Shown piece by piece: positions 12,328 through 22,538 of a stretch of 64,000 nt of DNA. The position numbers were made by a program, and so were the translations under genes. How positions within the stretch are numbered: position 1 is the first letter of the stretch; each line of letters begins with the position of its first letter. The stretch is taken from assembly GCA_026075535.2 (NCBI GenBank), contig AP026549.1:3596001-3660000 (forward strand). Reading direction: 5' to 3'. This DNA comes from Tricholoma matsutake (taxonomy: Eukaryota; Basidiomycota; Agaricomycetes; Agaricales; Tricholomataceae). The notes under the pieces are model-generated. The model was given only the letters and a program-made list of their open reading frames with translations, was not told the origin of the DNA and made no database searches.

Positions 12328-12798
12328 CGGTGGAGACGGGTGCTGGGTCTGGGTTGTTGTCGTGCTCATCCCTGTCGTTCCCGTCATTGTCGTCCTCTTT
12401 GTTGTTGTTGTCATGATTTAGTTGTCAGCATCCTTCATCTTCATGCCCTTCTGCAGTCTCCTACGCCCAAATGATGAGGCAGTCCTCAGCCAGCAGGTGG
12501 AGGTGCATTGGTTGTCATTGTAGTGTCGTTGTTAGATAAAACCTGTAGATAATAACAATAGAAGTTAGTTGAATGATGAAAATGAGAGAGGAGACATAAA
12601 AAACACTTACCTGGGGTGGTCGTATTCCCACCATTTGTTCATTTGGTGGTGGTGGTAGCCCTGGATCATCATCATCGTTGTCTTACTGACAAGGTGAGCT
12701 CGCCATTGTCGTCATTGTTGGGCTTATCTTCGTTGACTGTTTGGTCATTGTGTGATCGAAACCTAAATAAATTTGTCAGCATTTCTATTTTTGGCTGA

Positions 12799-13031
12799 TG
12801 TAAGATAATCCCATTGATTATCTTACAACCTTTACGACTCCTCCACATCATTGCGTTACCTTTTCCATTACCTATCTTGGACCATTACTAATACATGCGA
12901 TCACATGCTTGGATGTTGATTCACAAACAATGTCTTAGCTAGCTCCCTGTTTTCCCTTCAATCCACATTAAGTTCCAATTTACGTGGTTCCCGCTCTTAA
13001 GTGATCAAGGCACTGGTGTGCTTTCATTACA
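12799..13031 (+). repeat. Gypsy-1 5' LTR
   Basis: 233 bp, TG..CA ends, matching 18334-18566 except at six positions that all fall in CpG contexts. Confidence 0.96.
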
Positions 13032-13606
13032 CTTTTTTTTAAATTCGAACTTGACAAGACCTCTTGCGAAACACCTTATCAAAAACTTGGAGAAATCAAA
13101 CCCCTCCCCCGATCTACATACAGAAGCATGGGCTACAACGCGACACCTAGGGATCAACCTGCCAGACAAGAAGTATCTTTATATTTAACCTTTCTAGGCG
13201 AGAAGTTGCTGTGACCAGCAGCCATCTGGCCTTTCTAGGCGAGAAGCAACAGTTGCATCAGAACAATCAGAAGACCGGTGCTATACACATCCGCCCCAAA
13301 CCCCAGTGCATTCTCATCACGCCTATATAATGATTGCATTCCACGAGAAACATGCCCTGATTCACCACCATTTTACAGCACAACCACCATACCAATCTGT
13401 CTTGACTGCCTTCACAACCTGCACCGCTCACCACCAGGAGCAGAGCGCATGCCACCTTACCTCTAAACACGCTCTCCTCTCCCTTATCTTCGCTATCCCC
13501 ATCACCAACCCCAACACCAGTCCCTGTGAACCCAGTTACACAACCCCCAGTCAAACGCACCCTTGCCTCCGACTCTGACTCTGATACGCCCTGTACAACA
13601 ACAAGA

Positions 13607-16600
13607 ATGGCACCCACAGCTTCTCCCCTGTATGCGTCCACCGAAGTTAAGCAGGCTTTGCCCTCCTCCGCACCCGTCCTCTCTGCCGGCCGTGTAACTA
13701 CAAAAGTCATGCACGAATTCGACAACACTTGTCATCGCTACTTTTCCGTAAAGGCCGTGCCTGCAGATGAACATGTTGCCAAGATTATTTACAACTTTGA
13801 ATCCATAGCGATTCAGTCCTGGATAAACGCAGAAGAGGCGCGACTGCTGGCGCTAACATTTCCCGACTTTCTTATTGCACTCAGAAAGAAGTTTTTACCT
13901 GGTTCTTGGGAAGACAATCTTGTACAGGCTCAAATCTTACCCCAGGGATCCACTGACCTTCTCATGTGGATCAACAGTGTTCGTAACGCAAACGACGAAC
14001 TTGGCTCAGCAAAATCACCCTACCACATCCCTGCCGACCGCTTCCGACTTCACTTGATTCCTTGCCTCTCTGACGGAATGAAACGTCTTTACAAGGCCAA
14101 TAATGGGACCACTCCCGGTGCAATGAAGGGTACGCTCAATGCCATTATGGATTTTGAGGAGTGGATGGAACGACTCCAACTTCTAGAGCAAGATCTGGAG
14201 GCGAGCCGCGAGGGATGGGTCTCACGCACTGTAAAAGCCGGTAACGTCTTACGTGACTCTTCTGCACAGAATATCAGCATCACTACCACGACTTCCACTG
14301 CTGCTCCAAATGTTGCCTACACTGCCCCCCTCAAACTGCTCACCGATGATGAGAAAACTCTCCTCAGACAACACCTCGGTTGTTATAAATGTCATGTTTT
14401 TTATGCAGGTCATCTTGGATGGAATTGCACCAACCCACACCCCACACTGGACGATTGCAAGCGTGTAACAGCAGCGAATGCGGCAAAGGCTAAGGCCACG
14501 TATGACAAAATCCAAGCTGCATCACAGGCAACAACAACCACAGTTGCTGCCATTTTTGAGGCTGACACTGTCTTCGAAGACAGCAAGAGTAATGGAGATT
14601 CAGAAGACTATGTGGATGCCAATGAAGTCGAAGAGTACGTTCCTTCACCTTTTGTCCTCCCTCAACACCTTCGTTGGACGTGCTGTGTTGATGCGCCTGC
14701 TACCTGTGCTCCTACTCCTGTTGATGCGCTAATTGATCATGGATCATCGCCAGTCTTGATTTCTAGTGAACTCGCCGACATCTTATGTCTGACCGCAAAA
14801 CCTCTCTTCAAGCCGCTTTCTGTTTCTGGAGCCTTTTCAAAGAAGAACGACAAAAGAACGCCTCTCGTGTTAACTCAATACTGTAGATTATCAATCCAAT
14901 CCCTGGACTCTCTCTGGCATTCCTGTATTATCAACGCAATTATCTGTCCTGGACTCCACACCGACTTGATACTCGGCCTAGATTTTCTCGTGAAAAATAA
15001 AATTGTTGTGGACGCTGAATTACGAACCGTAATTGCCAAAGAGTCTGGGTACAACTTACTGAACCCCCCTGATCCGAAACTACATCGTCAGCCTATTATA
15101 AAATCACCTCCTCAACGTCGTAAGCTTGAAGCACAGGAAATAAAAACAGGGCAGAACAATACCAAGAAAACTCGAATTCTCGTCCACATGGAGCTAATGG
15201 CCCTATTTGAGGAAAACCCAGAACGTTTTGATATGACAGCTTTCACTACTGGGCCACCTGATATCATTGCAACAATCAAAATGCAGATCGCACAATGAGC
15301 GGGGGAAGCTACGCTGAGAAAACTTGATCAGCGAATGAAAGATTCATTCGCAGACCGCTTCCCCTCAGACATTCCCCATGTAAAAGACCTACCTCGAGAT
15401 GTGTACCACCACATTAAACTGGTCCCTGGTGCACCTGTGTCTGTAACACGAGCCTATGGATGCCCGCAAAAATATCGAGCGGGCTGGAAAACGCTCATCG
15501 ACCAACATGTAGCGGCAGGTCAGATTCGGCCATCTTCCTCGCCATATGCATCTCCCTCCTTCATCATACCAAAGGCTGACCCAGCTGTCCTCCCCTGATG
15601 GGTGAATGATTACTGACATCTGAATCGGCTGACGGTTGCCGACAACTACCCCCTTCCCCATATTGATGACATCTTGGCTGACTGTGCAAAAGGCAAGATT
15701 TGGGGCAAGATCAACATGACAAATTCTTTTTTTCAAATGCTGGTTCACCCCGACGATGTCAAATACACAGCTACCCTGACCCCGTTCGGTCTCTGGGAAT
15801 GGGTTGTCATGCCCATGGGCATGCGAAACTCCCCGGCGACTCATCAGAGATGTGTAACCCTTGCACTGAAAGATTTAATAGGAAAGATATGTCATGTGTA
15901 CCTTGATGACATCATCATTTGGTCTAACACCCTGGAGGAGCATAAACAAAATGTTATGAACATACTTGAAGCACTGCGAAAAGCTCACTTATACTGCTCG
16001 CTAAAGAAATCGACGCTTTTCTCAACAGAAATAGATTTCCTGGGACATCACATTTCAGCATGGGGCATCGAAGCTGACCAATCCAAAGTCCTGCGAATCC
16101 TGAACTGGCCTGCACCTAAATCTGCAAAACATGTACAACAATTCCTGGGTCTGGTGCGGTACATCGCCGCCTTCCTACCATCACTTGCAGAATACACTGC
16201 TGTGCTTACACCACTCACTCGAAAAGAATGCAATTCATCCTTCACTGCATGGATGTGTTATCACCAAGCAGCATTTGACAACATCAAACGTCTTGTAATT
16301 GGACGAGACTGTTTAACGACAATTGACCATGAAAATCCAGGTGACAATAAGATTTTCATAACCTGCGATGCAAGCAAGAGATGAACAGGAGCTGTTCTAT
16401 CCTTCGGTCCATCATGGGAATCGGCACGACCTGTGGCGTTCGAAAGCTGGCAAATGAACAACGCTGAACGCAACTATCCCGTTCATGAGCAGGAGATGCT
16501 GTCAATCATGAGAGCATTGAAGAAATGGCGAGTTGACTTACTTGGATCACATATTCATATCTGCACCGATCACAAAACGTTGCAGAACTTTGACTTCCAA

Positions 16601-18271
16601 AAGGACCTTTCTCAATGACAGGCCAGATGGATGGAGTACTTATCACAGTACGAATATAGCATCACGTACATCAAAGGGGAGAGAAACACCATAGCTGATG
16701 TGTTGTCCAGACTTCCAGACTCAGTAGACAATGAAGCACCTGTTTTGGTGGCTGCGGCCATGTTCTCAATTCAATCAGACCCCAAACTTATCACCCGGAT
16801 CAAGAATGGATATCGTGCAGACACATGGTGCTTGGGAATACTGGATGATATGAAGCGAGGCGTGTTAGATGCGAAACTGAACATATCCCTCAAACACAGG
16901 CTCCTGTTCATCAGCAACAGGCTGGTGATTCCAAAGTACAAGAACCTCAGAGAGCAGCTATTCCAATTGGCGCACGACAACCTCAGACACTTCGGAGCAG
17001 AGAAATCTTATGCCAACCTCTGGAACGACTTCTACTGGCCAAACATGAGGAGGGATCTTGCGCGCGGTTATGTGCCCGGATGCACAGATTGCCAGAGAAA
17101 CAAAGCTTCAACTTTGAAAGCAGCTGGCCCTCTTCACCCCTTGCTTATCCTGGACAAACGATTTGATTCAGTGGCAATCGACTTCATCGGACCTTTACCA
17201 AAAGATGATGGCTTTGATGCCATAGTTACAATGACGGACCGCCTCGGGGCCGATATACAGATTGCACCTTGCAGTTCGAACATGACAGCTGAGGATTTCG
17301 CCTACCTTTTCTTTGACAAGTGGTACTGCGAGAATGGTTGCCCGTTAGAGATCATCAGCGACCGCGATAAACTTTTCATCTCAAAGTTTTGGAGAGCCCT
17401 CATGAGACTCACAGGCATCGAACACAAACTTTCCACAGCCTACCACCCACAAACTGATGGTGCATCAGAGCGCTCTAACAAAACAATTGTGCAATGTTTG
17501 CGATTCCATGTTGAGCGTAACCAAAAAGGGTGGGCAAAAGTGTTACCTAAAGTCAGGTTTGATATCATGAACTTGACAAACACCTCAACTGGGATATCAC
17601 CCTTCATTCTAAAAACAGGACGATCACCACGACTATTACCACCTCTCGTCACAACTCCACCCAACAAGACAGCACCACCTATCGCCACAGAGGAAATTGA
17701 TGCACGGAACTTCATGGAAAACATGGAAGAAGAAACAAACGCTGCCAAAGACAACCTCCTCGCAGCCAAGATCCAACAAGCACATTTTGCTAACAGAGAC
17801 CGGCTCCTGGAACTGGCGTTCAATGTAGGCGACAAAGTGATGTTGGCGACGGCTCATCGATGGAGGGACTACATGCGTGCAAAGGACGGATGCGTCGCAA
17901 AATTCATGCCTAGGTTTGACGGACCATACGAAATTACGGAAGCGTTCCCAGAATCTTCATCATACAAACTTCTGCTCCCACCTCATTCAAAAACTTACTC
18001 AACATTTCACGTTGCCCAACTGTGTACACACGTACCAAACGATGATGAACTCTTCCCAGCCCATGCAGGAAATCCCCCAAAACCATTGGTCACTGAAGAT
18101 GGGACAACGGAATACTTCATCGACAGGATCCTCGACCGTCGTCCCAGGGGTAGGGGACACCAATTTCTCATAAGGTGGTCCAGGTATGGGCCCGAACACG
18201 ACCTCTGGCTACCACAATCAGAACTCCTGGAAACCGAGGCACTCGCCCTATATGAGGCTAGCCACCGTTAA
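13607..18271 (+). pseudogene. Gypsy-1 gag-pol polyprotein, one frame with five TGA stops
   Basis: The polyprotein would supply capsid, protease, reverse transcriptase, RNase H and integrase. In order: gag; zinc knuckle CYKCHVFYAGHLGWNC near 14382; protease with IDHGSSPVLIS near 14731 (a DxG variant); RT with YLDDIIIW near 15899; RNase H around 16360-16620; integrase zinc domain (HDNLRHFG .. CTDCQRNK) near 16970-17100; integrase core with AIDFIGPLP near 17177 and IISDRDKLF near 17352; C-terminal chromodomain (IDRILDRRPRGRGHQFLIRW) near 18118. Everything is in one frame without indels. The only breaks are TGA at 15296, 15596, 15614, 16382 and 16616; most fall where relatives have Arg. The first ATG is at 13607, but the frame is open upstream, so the start is uncertain. 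Confidence 0.94.
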
Positions 18272-18333
18272 GACGGAAGACCCTTCAATCGAGAACCGCC
18301 GGACCTTTTTTTTTTTGGGAGAATATATGCGAG

Positions 18334-18566
18334 TGTAAGATAATCCCATTGATTATCTTACAACCTTTACGACTCCTCCACATCATTGCGTTACCTTTTC
18401 CATTACCTATCTCGGACCATTACTAATACACGTGATCACATGCTTGGATGTTGATTCACAAATGATGTCTTAGCTAGCTCCCTGTTTTCCCTTCAATCCA
18501 CATTAAGTTCCAATTTATGTGGTTCCCGCTCTTAAGTGATCAAGGCACTGGTGTGCTTTCATTACA
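18334..18566 (+). repeat. Gypsy-1 3' LTR
   Basis: 233 bp partner of 12799-13031, followed by target duplication gctga at 18567-18571. The preceding T-run then 'gggagaatatatgcgag' is the likely polypurine region, which is weak. Confidence 0.96.
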
Positions 18567-18905
18567 GCTGAGTGCTTATAGAAAGCGCCATATAACCATA
18601 TGCATGGCCGTAACGGCCATCTTTTGACAGTCAATACAGCATAAATCCATACCATACACTGTACTGTCAAGGCAAGTCTCAAGGTCCTGACGGTATGGGT
18701 ACCGTAACCATCAGACGGCACCATGTAACCGTCAGTGTACGGCATGGTGTGCAGCCCTAGTTCACAGTAGCCATTTTCAGCTACTTTTCAGCTACTTTTT
18801 GATCTACTTTTTGGCTCCTTTTTGACAGTTTGGCAGAAGAATGATCAAAAAGTGACTGAAAAGGAGATGAAAAATGAGATGAAAAATGGCTACTGTGAAA
18901 CCCCT

Positions 18906-19192
18906 GGAATGTAAAAAGAATGAAAAGGAATGAAAAATGCATTTTACCTCGTTGACAGCAGGCCCTGGCACCCCTTGGCACATTCAAACTCCACCCCAAA
19001 TGACTTGGTGAAATTTTTTTCATGAGTTCATCACCAAATTGGGCATCAAGTCAATATTGGGTCTTTATAATTAACAACTTATTGAACTTCGAGCAATGTA
19101 GATTACACAAGAATAAATATATTACTACCTACTTACAAAAATAACTATGTAGTAGTATGTATGAAAACTGACTAACATGTGGAGAGCCCACT
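18906..19192. other. Intergenic with a short hairpin
   Basis: No gene is seen. Near 19000-19045 'acttggtgaa' and 'ttcatcaccaaat' form a small stem. The rest is AT-rich and without recognised structure. Confidence 0.4.
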
Positions 19193-20290
19193 CTACAAGC
19201 AAGTGCTCACAGTGGTTGTCAGATGCTGGGCCCTTGCCCCCCTGCCTCGCCCCATCCCTTGTTTCCAGGGCTACACTGCAAACCACCCTATGAGCAGTTG
19301 CTCATAGGCATGGCAGGGGGCACCATGTTGTCACCCCCTCTTCCCCCATGGTGGCATTCCCCTTTGCCACTGGCTTCAGTCATGTCCCCCTCCCCTCCTT
19401 GACTCTTTACCCTCCCTATTGGGACATACACACCAGCCTTCCTCCCTTCGAGCAGTTGCTCATAACAGAGGGTCTGGTGCTGTAGCATCATCATCTCCCC
19501 CTTGTCACTCATTGTCCTGTCCTGCAGTGCTGGTGCTGGTGCCATTGGCATTGGTGTTGGCATTATTGTCATCATCTCCTCCCCTCCCTTCCCTCCCCCT
19601 TCTTGCTTGTCATCATTGTGGAGATGGTGACAGGCCCATTAACACCTGTTCCACCCTGTGAGCAAGGGCTCACAGTGGTGGGAGGCAGGTGCTGGGTTGT
19701 GGTCTCATCCTTATTGTCTCTGCACACCTGGCATTCAAGCTGCACCCATGATCCACTCTACAAGCGAATGCTTGTAGGCATGGGGTGATGGCCATGTCTC
19801 TTGTCATGGGCCACAACAGTTTGTGCACCAAAATTTACCAATCACCACCCCATTGTTGTTCCACCTGGAATCCACCCTATGATGGAGCTGGCTAGACTCT
19901 CAGTGTCACGTCTGCTACCAGATGAGACAACTCAGACAGGGCTCACATCTACTACTAGATGCAAGTTGCGGGAACAGACAGGCAAGGATGCATTCTCTAT
20001 CTGCACATGCGCATCTCTGTCTACTAGATCACATGATCACTAAGGAAGTTGCTGGGCTCCAGCTCTGGATGCTGCTATGGACTGCACTGTGGGCTCTGCT
20101 GCCACAGTTACAACAAGCAGTTGCTTGTGAGGCTGGGATGGGAGGTGTGGCCACTGGGTCATCATCAGCTGGTAGCACCCAGTGGTGGCCATTGTTGTTG
20201 TTGTTGTTGTTGTTGTGCCTGCTCCTCCTTCTTGTCATCCCCATCCTTGTTGCTCCCCATTTCCACCCCACAGGCAGTTGCTTATGGCAG
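19193..20290. repeat. Cluster of hairpin units with changing but paired stems
   Basis: Seven short units, 95-355 bp apart, have the plan ccaYYctNNNAGC-loop-GCTNNNag. Perfect stems occur at 19288-19307 (CTATGAGCA/TGCTCATAG), 19656-19675 (CTGTGAGC/GCTCACAG), 19758-19777 (CTACAAGC/GCTTGTAG) and 20113-20128 (ACAAGCA/TGCTTGT). Imperfect copies lie at 19193, 19446 and 20271. Some are framed by ccacc on one side and ggtgg on the other, which lengthens the stem. A (TTG)8 run lies at 20192-20216. No convincing reading frame crosses the region. Confidence 0.75.
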
Positions 20291-20582
20291 CAGTTGGGGG
20301 TGTTATGGTGGTGATCATTGTCATATGTGCCTGCTCCCCCTTCTCATCATCCCCATCCTTGTCGCTCCCAATTGGTGGCTGTAGTCACCCAGAGGTGGCA
20401 CCCATCACCCAGCCCCTTTTCACAACAGTGTATTCTGAGTAGGTAGTCAGTGTAGCATGTCCCTAGTAGTAGAGACTCACAGAGAATGGAGGTTGGTGGC
20501 CCCCAGGATGACCGACAGTCCAGTAGAAGTGTCTCCCTCCCAAGCCAGACCTCCCCCAGCTCAGTGAACACATCGACATGGG

Positions 20583-20952
20583 TGTTAGGAAACCACCCCA
20601 TTATCTAATAAAATTTCATTTTATTTTGTTATGTCAAATTACGCTACACTTTGATAGTGTGAGAATTTTATTTTGCACGCATCAAAATGTATGCGCATGT
20701 ATGAGTGCGTCGGTAACAACAATGTACAATATGTGTAACATAGTATATAAACCCTAAATATATGCCTAGGGGACCCCAGTTGTGTTCTCTTAGGTATTCC
20801 ACCTACATTTTCAGTGTGAAAGGCCTTTGTCAACAAACTCACCTATTAATAACCCCTCGCATCAAAACCATCAATTCCCCCATCACGCGCGCGGATCTTG
20901 TAGAGAGAACCCGCACGGTCTTAGCTAGCGGATAGTGGGTGTCGCCCTAACA
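20583..20952 (+). repeat. Gypsy-2 copy A 5' LTR
   Basis: 370 bp, TGTTAGG..CCTAACA ends. It is shorter than the 401-402 bp of the other family members because of two internal deletions. A TATA-like 'tagtatataaa' lies at 20740. Confidence 0.95.
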
Positions 20953-21440
20953 GAAGAACACAACTACCCATATCAGTGTGCCTTCTCTTACTTGCACATA
21001 CATCATTGTTTCACTGTGCCACATCCGATTACTCATCCTTTCGGCATGAGCCGGAAGTACTTGTATATATGTAATCTACCTTTTCTTTCATAAGCCGATG
21101 CCAGGCCTTGCCTTACATTGCGATTGCCAGTGATCGAGAGGCAGCGCTCATCATTAGGACAGCTGCAACCAGACAACTGATCAGATCTGGTTTAGTTACG
21201 ATTTACATCACTCTATTCAGATGACTATTTTAGTTACAAGCCAAATTCAGTGTTATCTCCAAGATCAGGCACTGTTGGAAGGGTTATTGATCCAAAGTGT
21301 CAAAATAGGCGCCCGACGAACGACAAACAATTGATGAATGATCGACGAACCTTATCACGTGACCCATAAACATTTGGAGAGGTCTCGAAGAAAAAATTTT
21401 GAATTTGTCAAAGAAGTGATTCATCACAGATTCTACAATT

Positions 21441-22538
21441 ATGTCTGAACCTTCAACTTCTAATCCCGGTCCTAATCCTGTTCCCATACCAGCACTAGAG
21501 GTGAAAATTGATGCACTCACAGCACAAATGTCGCAATTAGTGTCAGTATTGGCAGCATCACAGCCCAGACAAGCGGAAGTACAGCCAGAGACGATAGGAG
21601 AAAGAGATGATGAGATGGAGGAGATGGTGGAGTGGATATCACAGGAGGATGAGACAGCAGAGAAATCTGGAAATGGAAAAGCGTGCTTACCTAAGTACGC
21701 GCCCCCACAAATCTTTGATGGTACCATGGAGAATACAAAATTCTTCATCAGCTCTATAGTATTGTACATCCATGGGAGGAAGCCAGAGTTTCATACAGCC
21801 GAGTCTAGGATTATGTTTGCTCTCTCATACATTCAGGGGGGGAAAGCACAGTTCTGGAGAAACGAGGCTATTAATCAAATTGTCGCAGGAAATAAAACAT
21901 TTGCAACCTTCAAGGAATTTCTGGAGAGATTGGAGGCACAGTTTGGAGACCCTAGTCCAAAGGTGACAGCCAATGCTAAATTAAAGACCATGCGCCAAGG
22001 TTCCCTAACAGCAGATGAATTTATTTTGCAGTTCAAAGCAGAAGCTTTGCAAACGGACATGGGAGAAGCCGCGTTGGTAGAGTTTTTGAAAGCAGGATTA
22101 AATCCCTCCTTATTCAAGTCTATCTACTGACTACCTTCTATGCCAGAGAAATTGGACGAGTGGTATAATTGGGCAATGTGCCTTGACCAGCAATATCGGC
22201 AGGAAGAGGTGGAGTCAAAGTTGATGTACGGAAGTAGTAAATTTGGAAAGTCATCAGGAGGAAAGTCCGAGAAAGGAAAGGCGCCTCAGGCGCAAGCTCT
22301 GAGGGCACAGCCACTGGCCATGGCAGTGACACCTATAGTTATGGAGTCAGCAGCACCAGCAGAGGCAATGGAGGTTGATCAAGCAGGGAGACAAGCCCCA
22401 CTGAAATGTTTTAACTGTGGGCAGTTAGGACACATTTCTAGGAATTGTACACAGAAAAGAAAGATTAGGGAAGCTACAATTGAGGAAGTGAAGCCAGAGA
22501 AAGGCAAGCAGAAGAATTTTGTGGAAGAGTCCCAGTGA
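21441..22538 (+). pseudogene. Gypsy-2 copy A gag
   Basis: This encodes the capsid polyprotein of 365 codons, with a coiled-coil-like N-terminal part (VKIDALTAQMSQLVSV), the retrotransposon gag domain and a zinc knuckle CFNCGQLGHISRNC near 22408. A TGA at 22128-22130 replaces the CGA (Arg) found at the same place in copy B, so the frame is closed by one CpG transition. The end of the frame (EESQ then TGA) is shared with copy B and is the natural gag end. Pol follows in another frame. Confidence 0.92.

Larger units (their letters stand above)
12799..18566 (+). mobile_element. Ty3/Gypsy chromovirus (Gypsy-1)
   Basis: This 5768-bp LTR retrotransposon is flanked by gctga at 12794-12798 and 18567-18571. 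The two 233-bp LTRs begin TGTAAGATAATC and end CATTACA. Inside is one long gag-pol frame. The LTRs differ at six positions, all of them C/T or G/A changes at CpG sites. A near-perfect 12-bp inverted repeat (TGTAAGATAATC and its complement, 5-nt loop) opens each LTR. The leader 13032-13606 is non-coding and includes a direct repeat of 'ggcctttctaggcgagaag' near 13190 and 13230. The element sits inside the hAT-type element at 11588-18759, so it is the younger of the two. Confidence 0.96.
11588..18759. mobile_element. Non-autonomous hAT-type TIR element hosting a Gypsy
   Basis: The left end TAGGGCTGCACAC at 11588 pairs with the right end ...GTGTGCAGCCCTA at 18759. The identical 8-bp duplication gttcacag lies at 11580-11587 and 18760-18767. 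The ends match those of the hAT transposon at 1695-6002. Removing the Gypsy (12799-18571 including one TSD copy) leaves about 1.4 kb without transposase sequence. It contains a GTG-rich stretch near 12073 and two of the hairpin units described elsewhere. Subterminal 'ggtatgggtacc' type motifs occur near both ends. It was probably mobilised in trans by a transposase such as that of the element at 1695-6002; this is inference from the shared ends. Confidence 0.9.
11574..18905. mobile_element. Small TIR element (MITE-like), split by later insertions
   Basis: The left end at 11574-11587 (AGGGTTGTTCACAG) continues, after the inserted element, at 18768 with TAGCCATTTT. The right end, read on the reverse strand from 18905, is AGGGGTTTCACAGTAGCC and matches with one indel. 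Without the insertions the unit is only about 150 bp and is rich in agctacttttt and gatgaaaaat runs. It has no coding capacity. I found no clear target duplication, so the exact ends are less certain than those of the elements inside it. Confidence 0.6.

Noticed and set aside
13607..18271. TGA as a recoded Arg codon, giving an intact Gypsy-1 protein
   Set aside because: The host genes (GWT1, esterase, F-box) use TGA or TAA as ordinary stops and keep normal Arg codons, and the LTRs show the same CpG changes, so mutation is the simpler reading.
18761..18905. A separate MITE to the right of the hAT-type element
   Set aside because: Its missing left end is found at 11574-11587, so it is the right part of the outer element that was split.
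19419..20442. Long hydrophobic frames as membrane proteins
   Set aside because: The Leu/Val-rich translations come from simple repeats and hairpin units; no frame is consistent across them.
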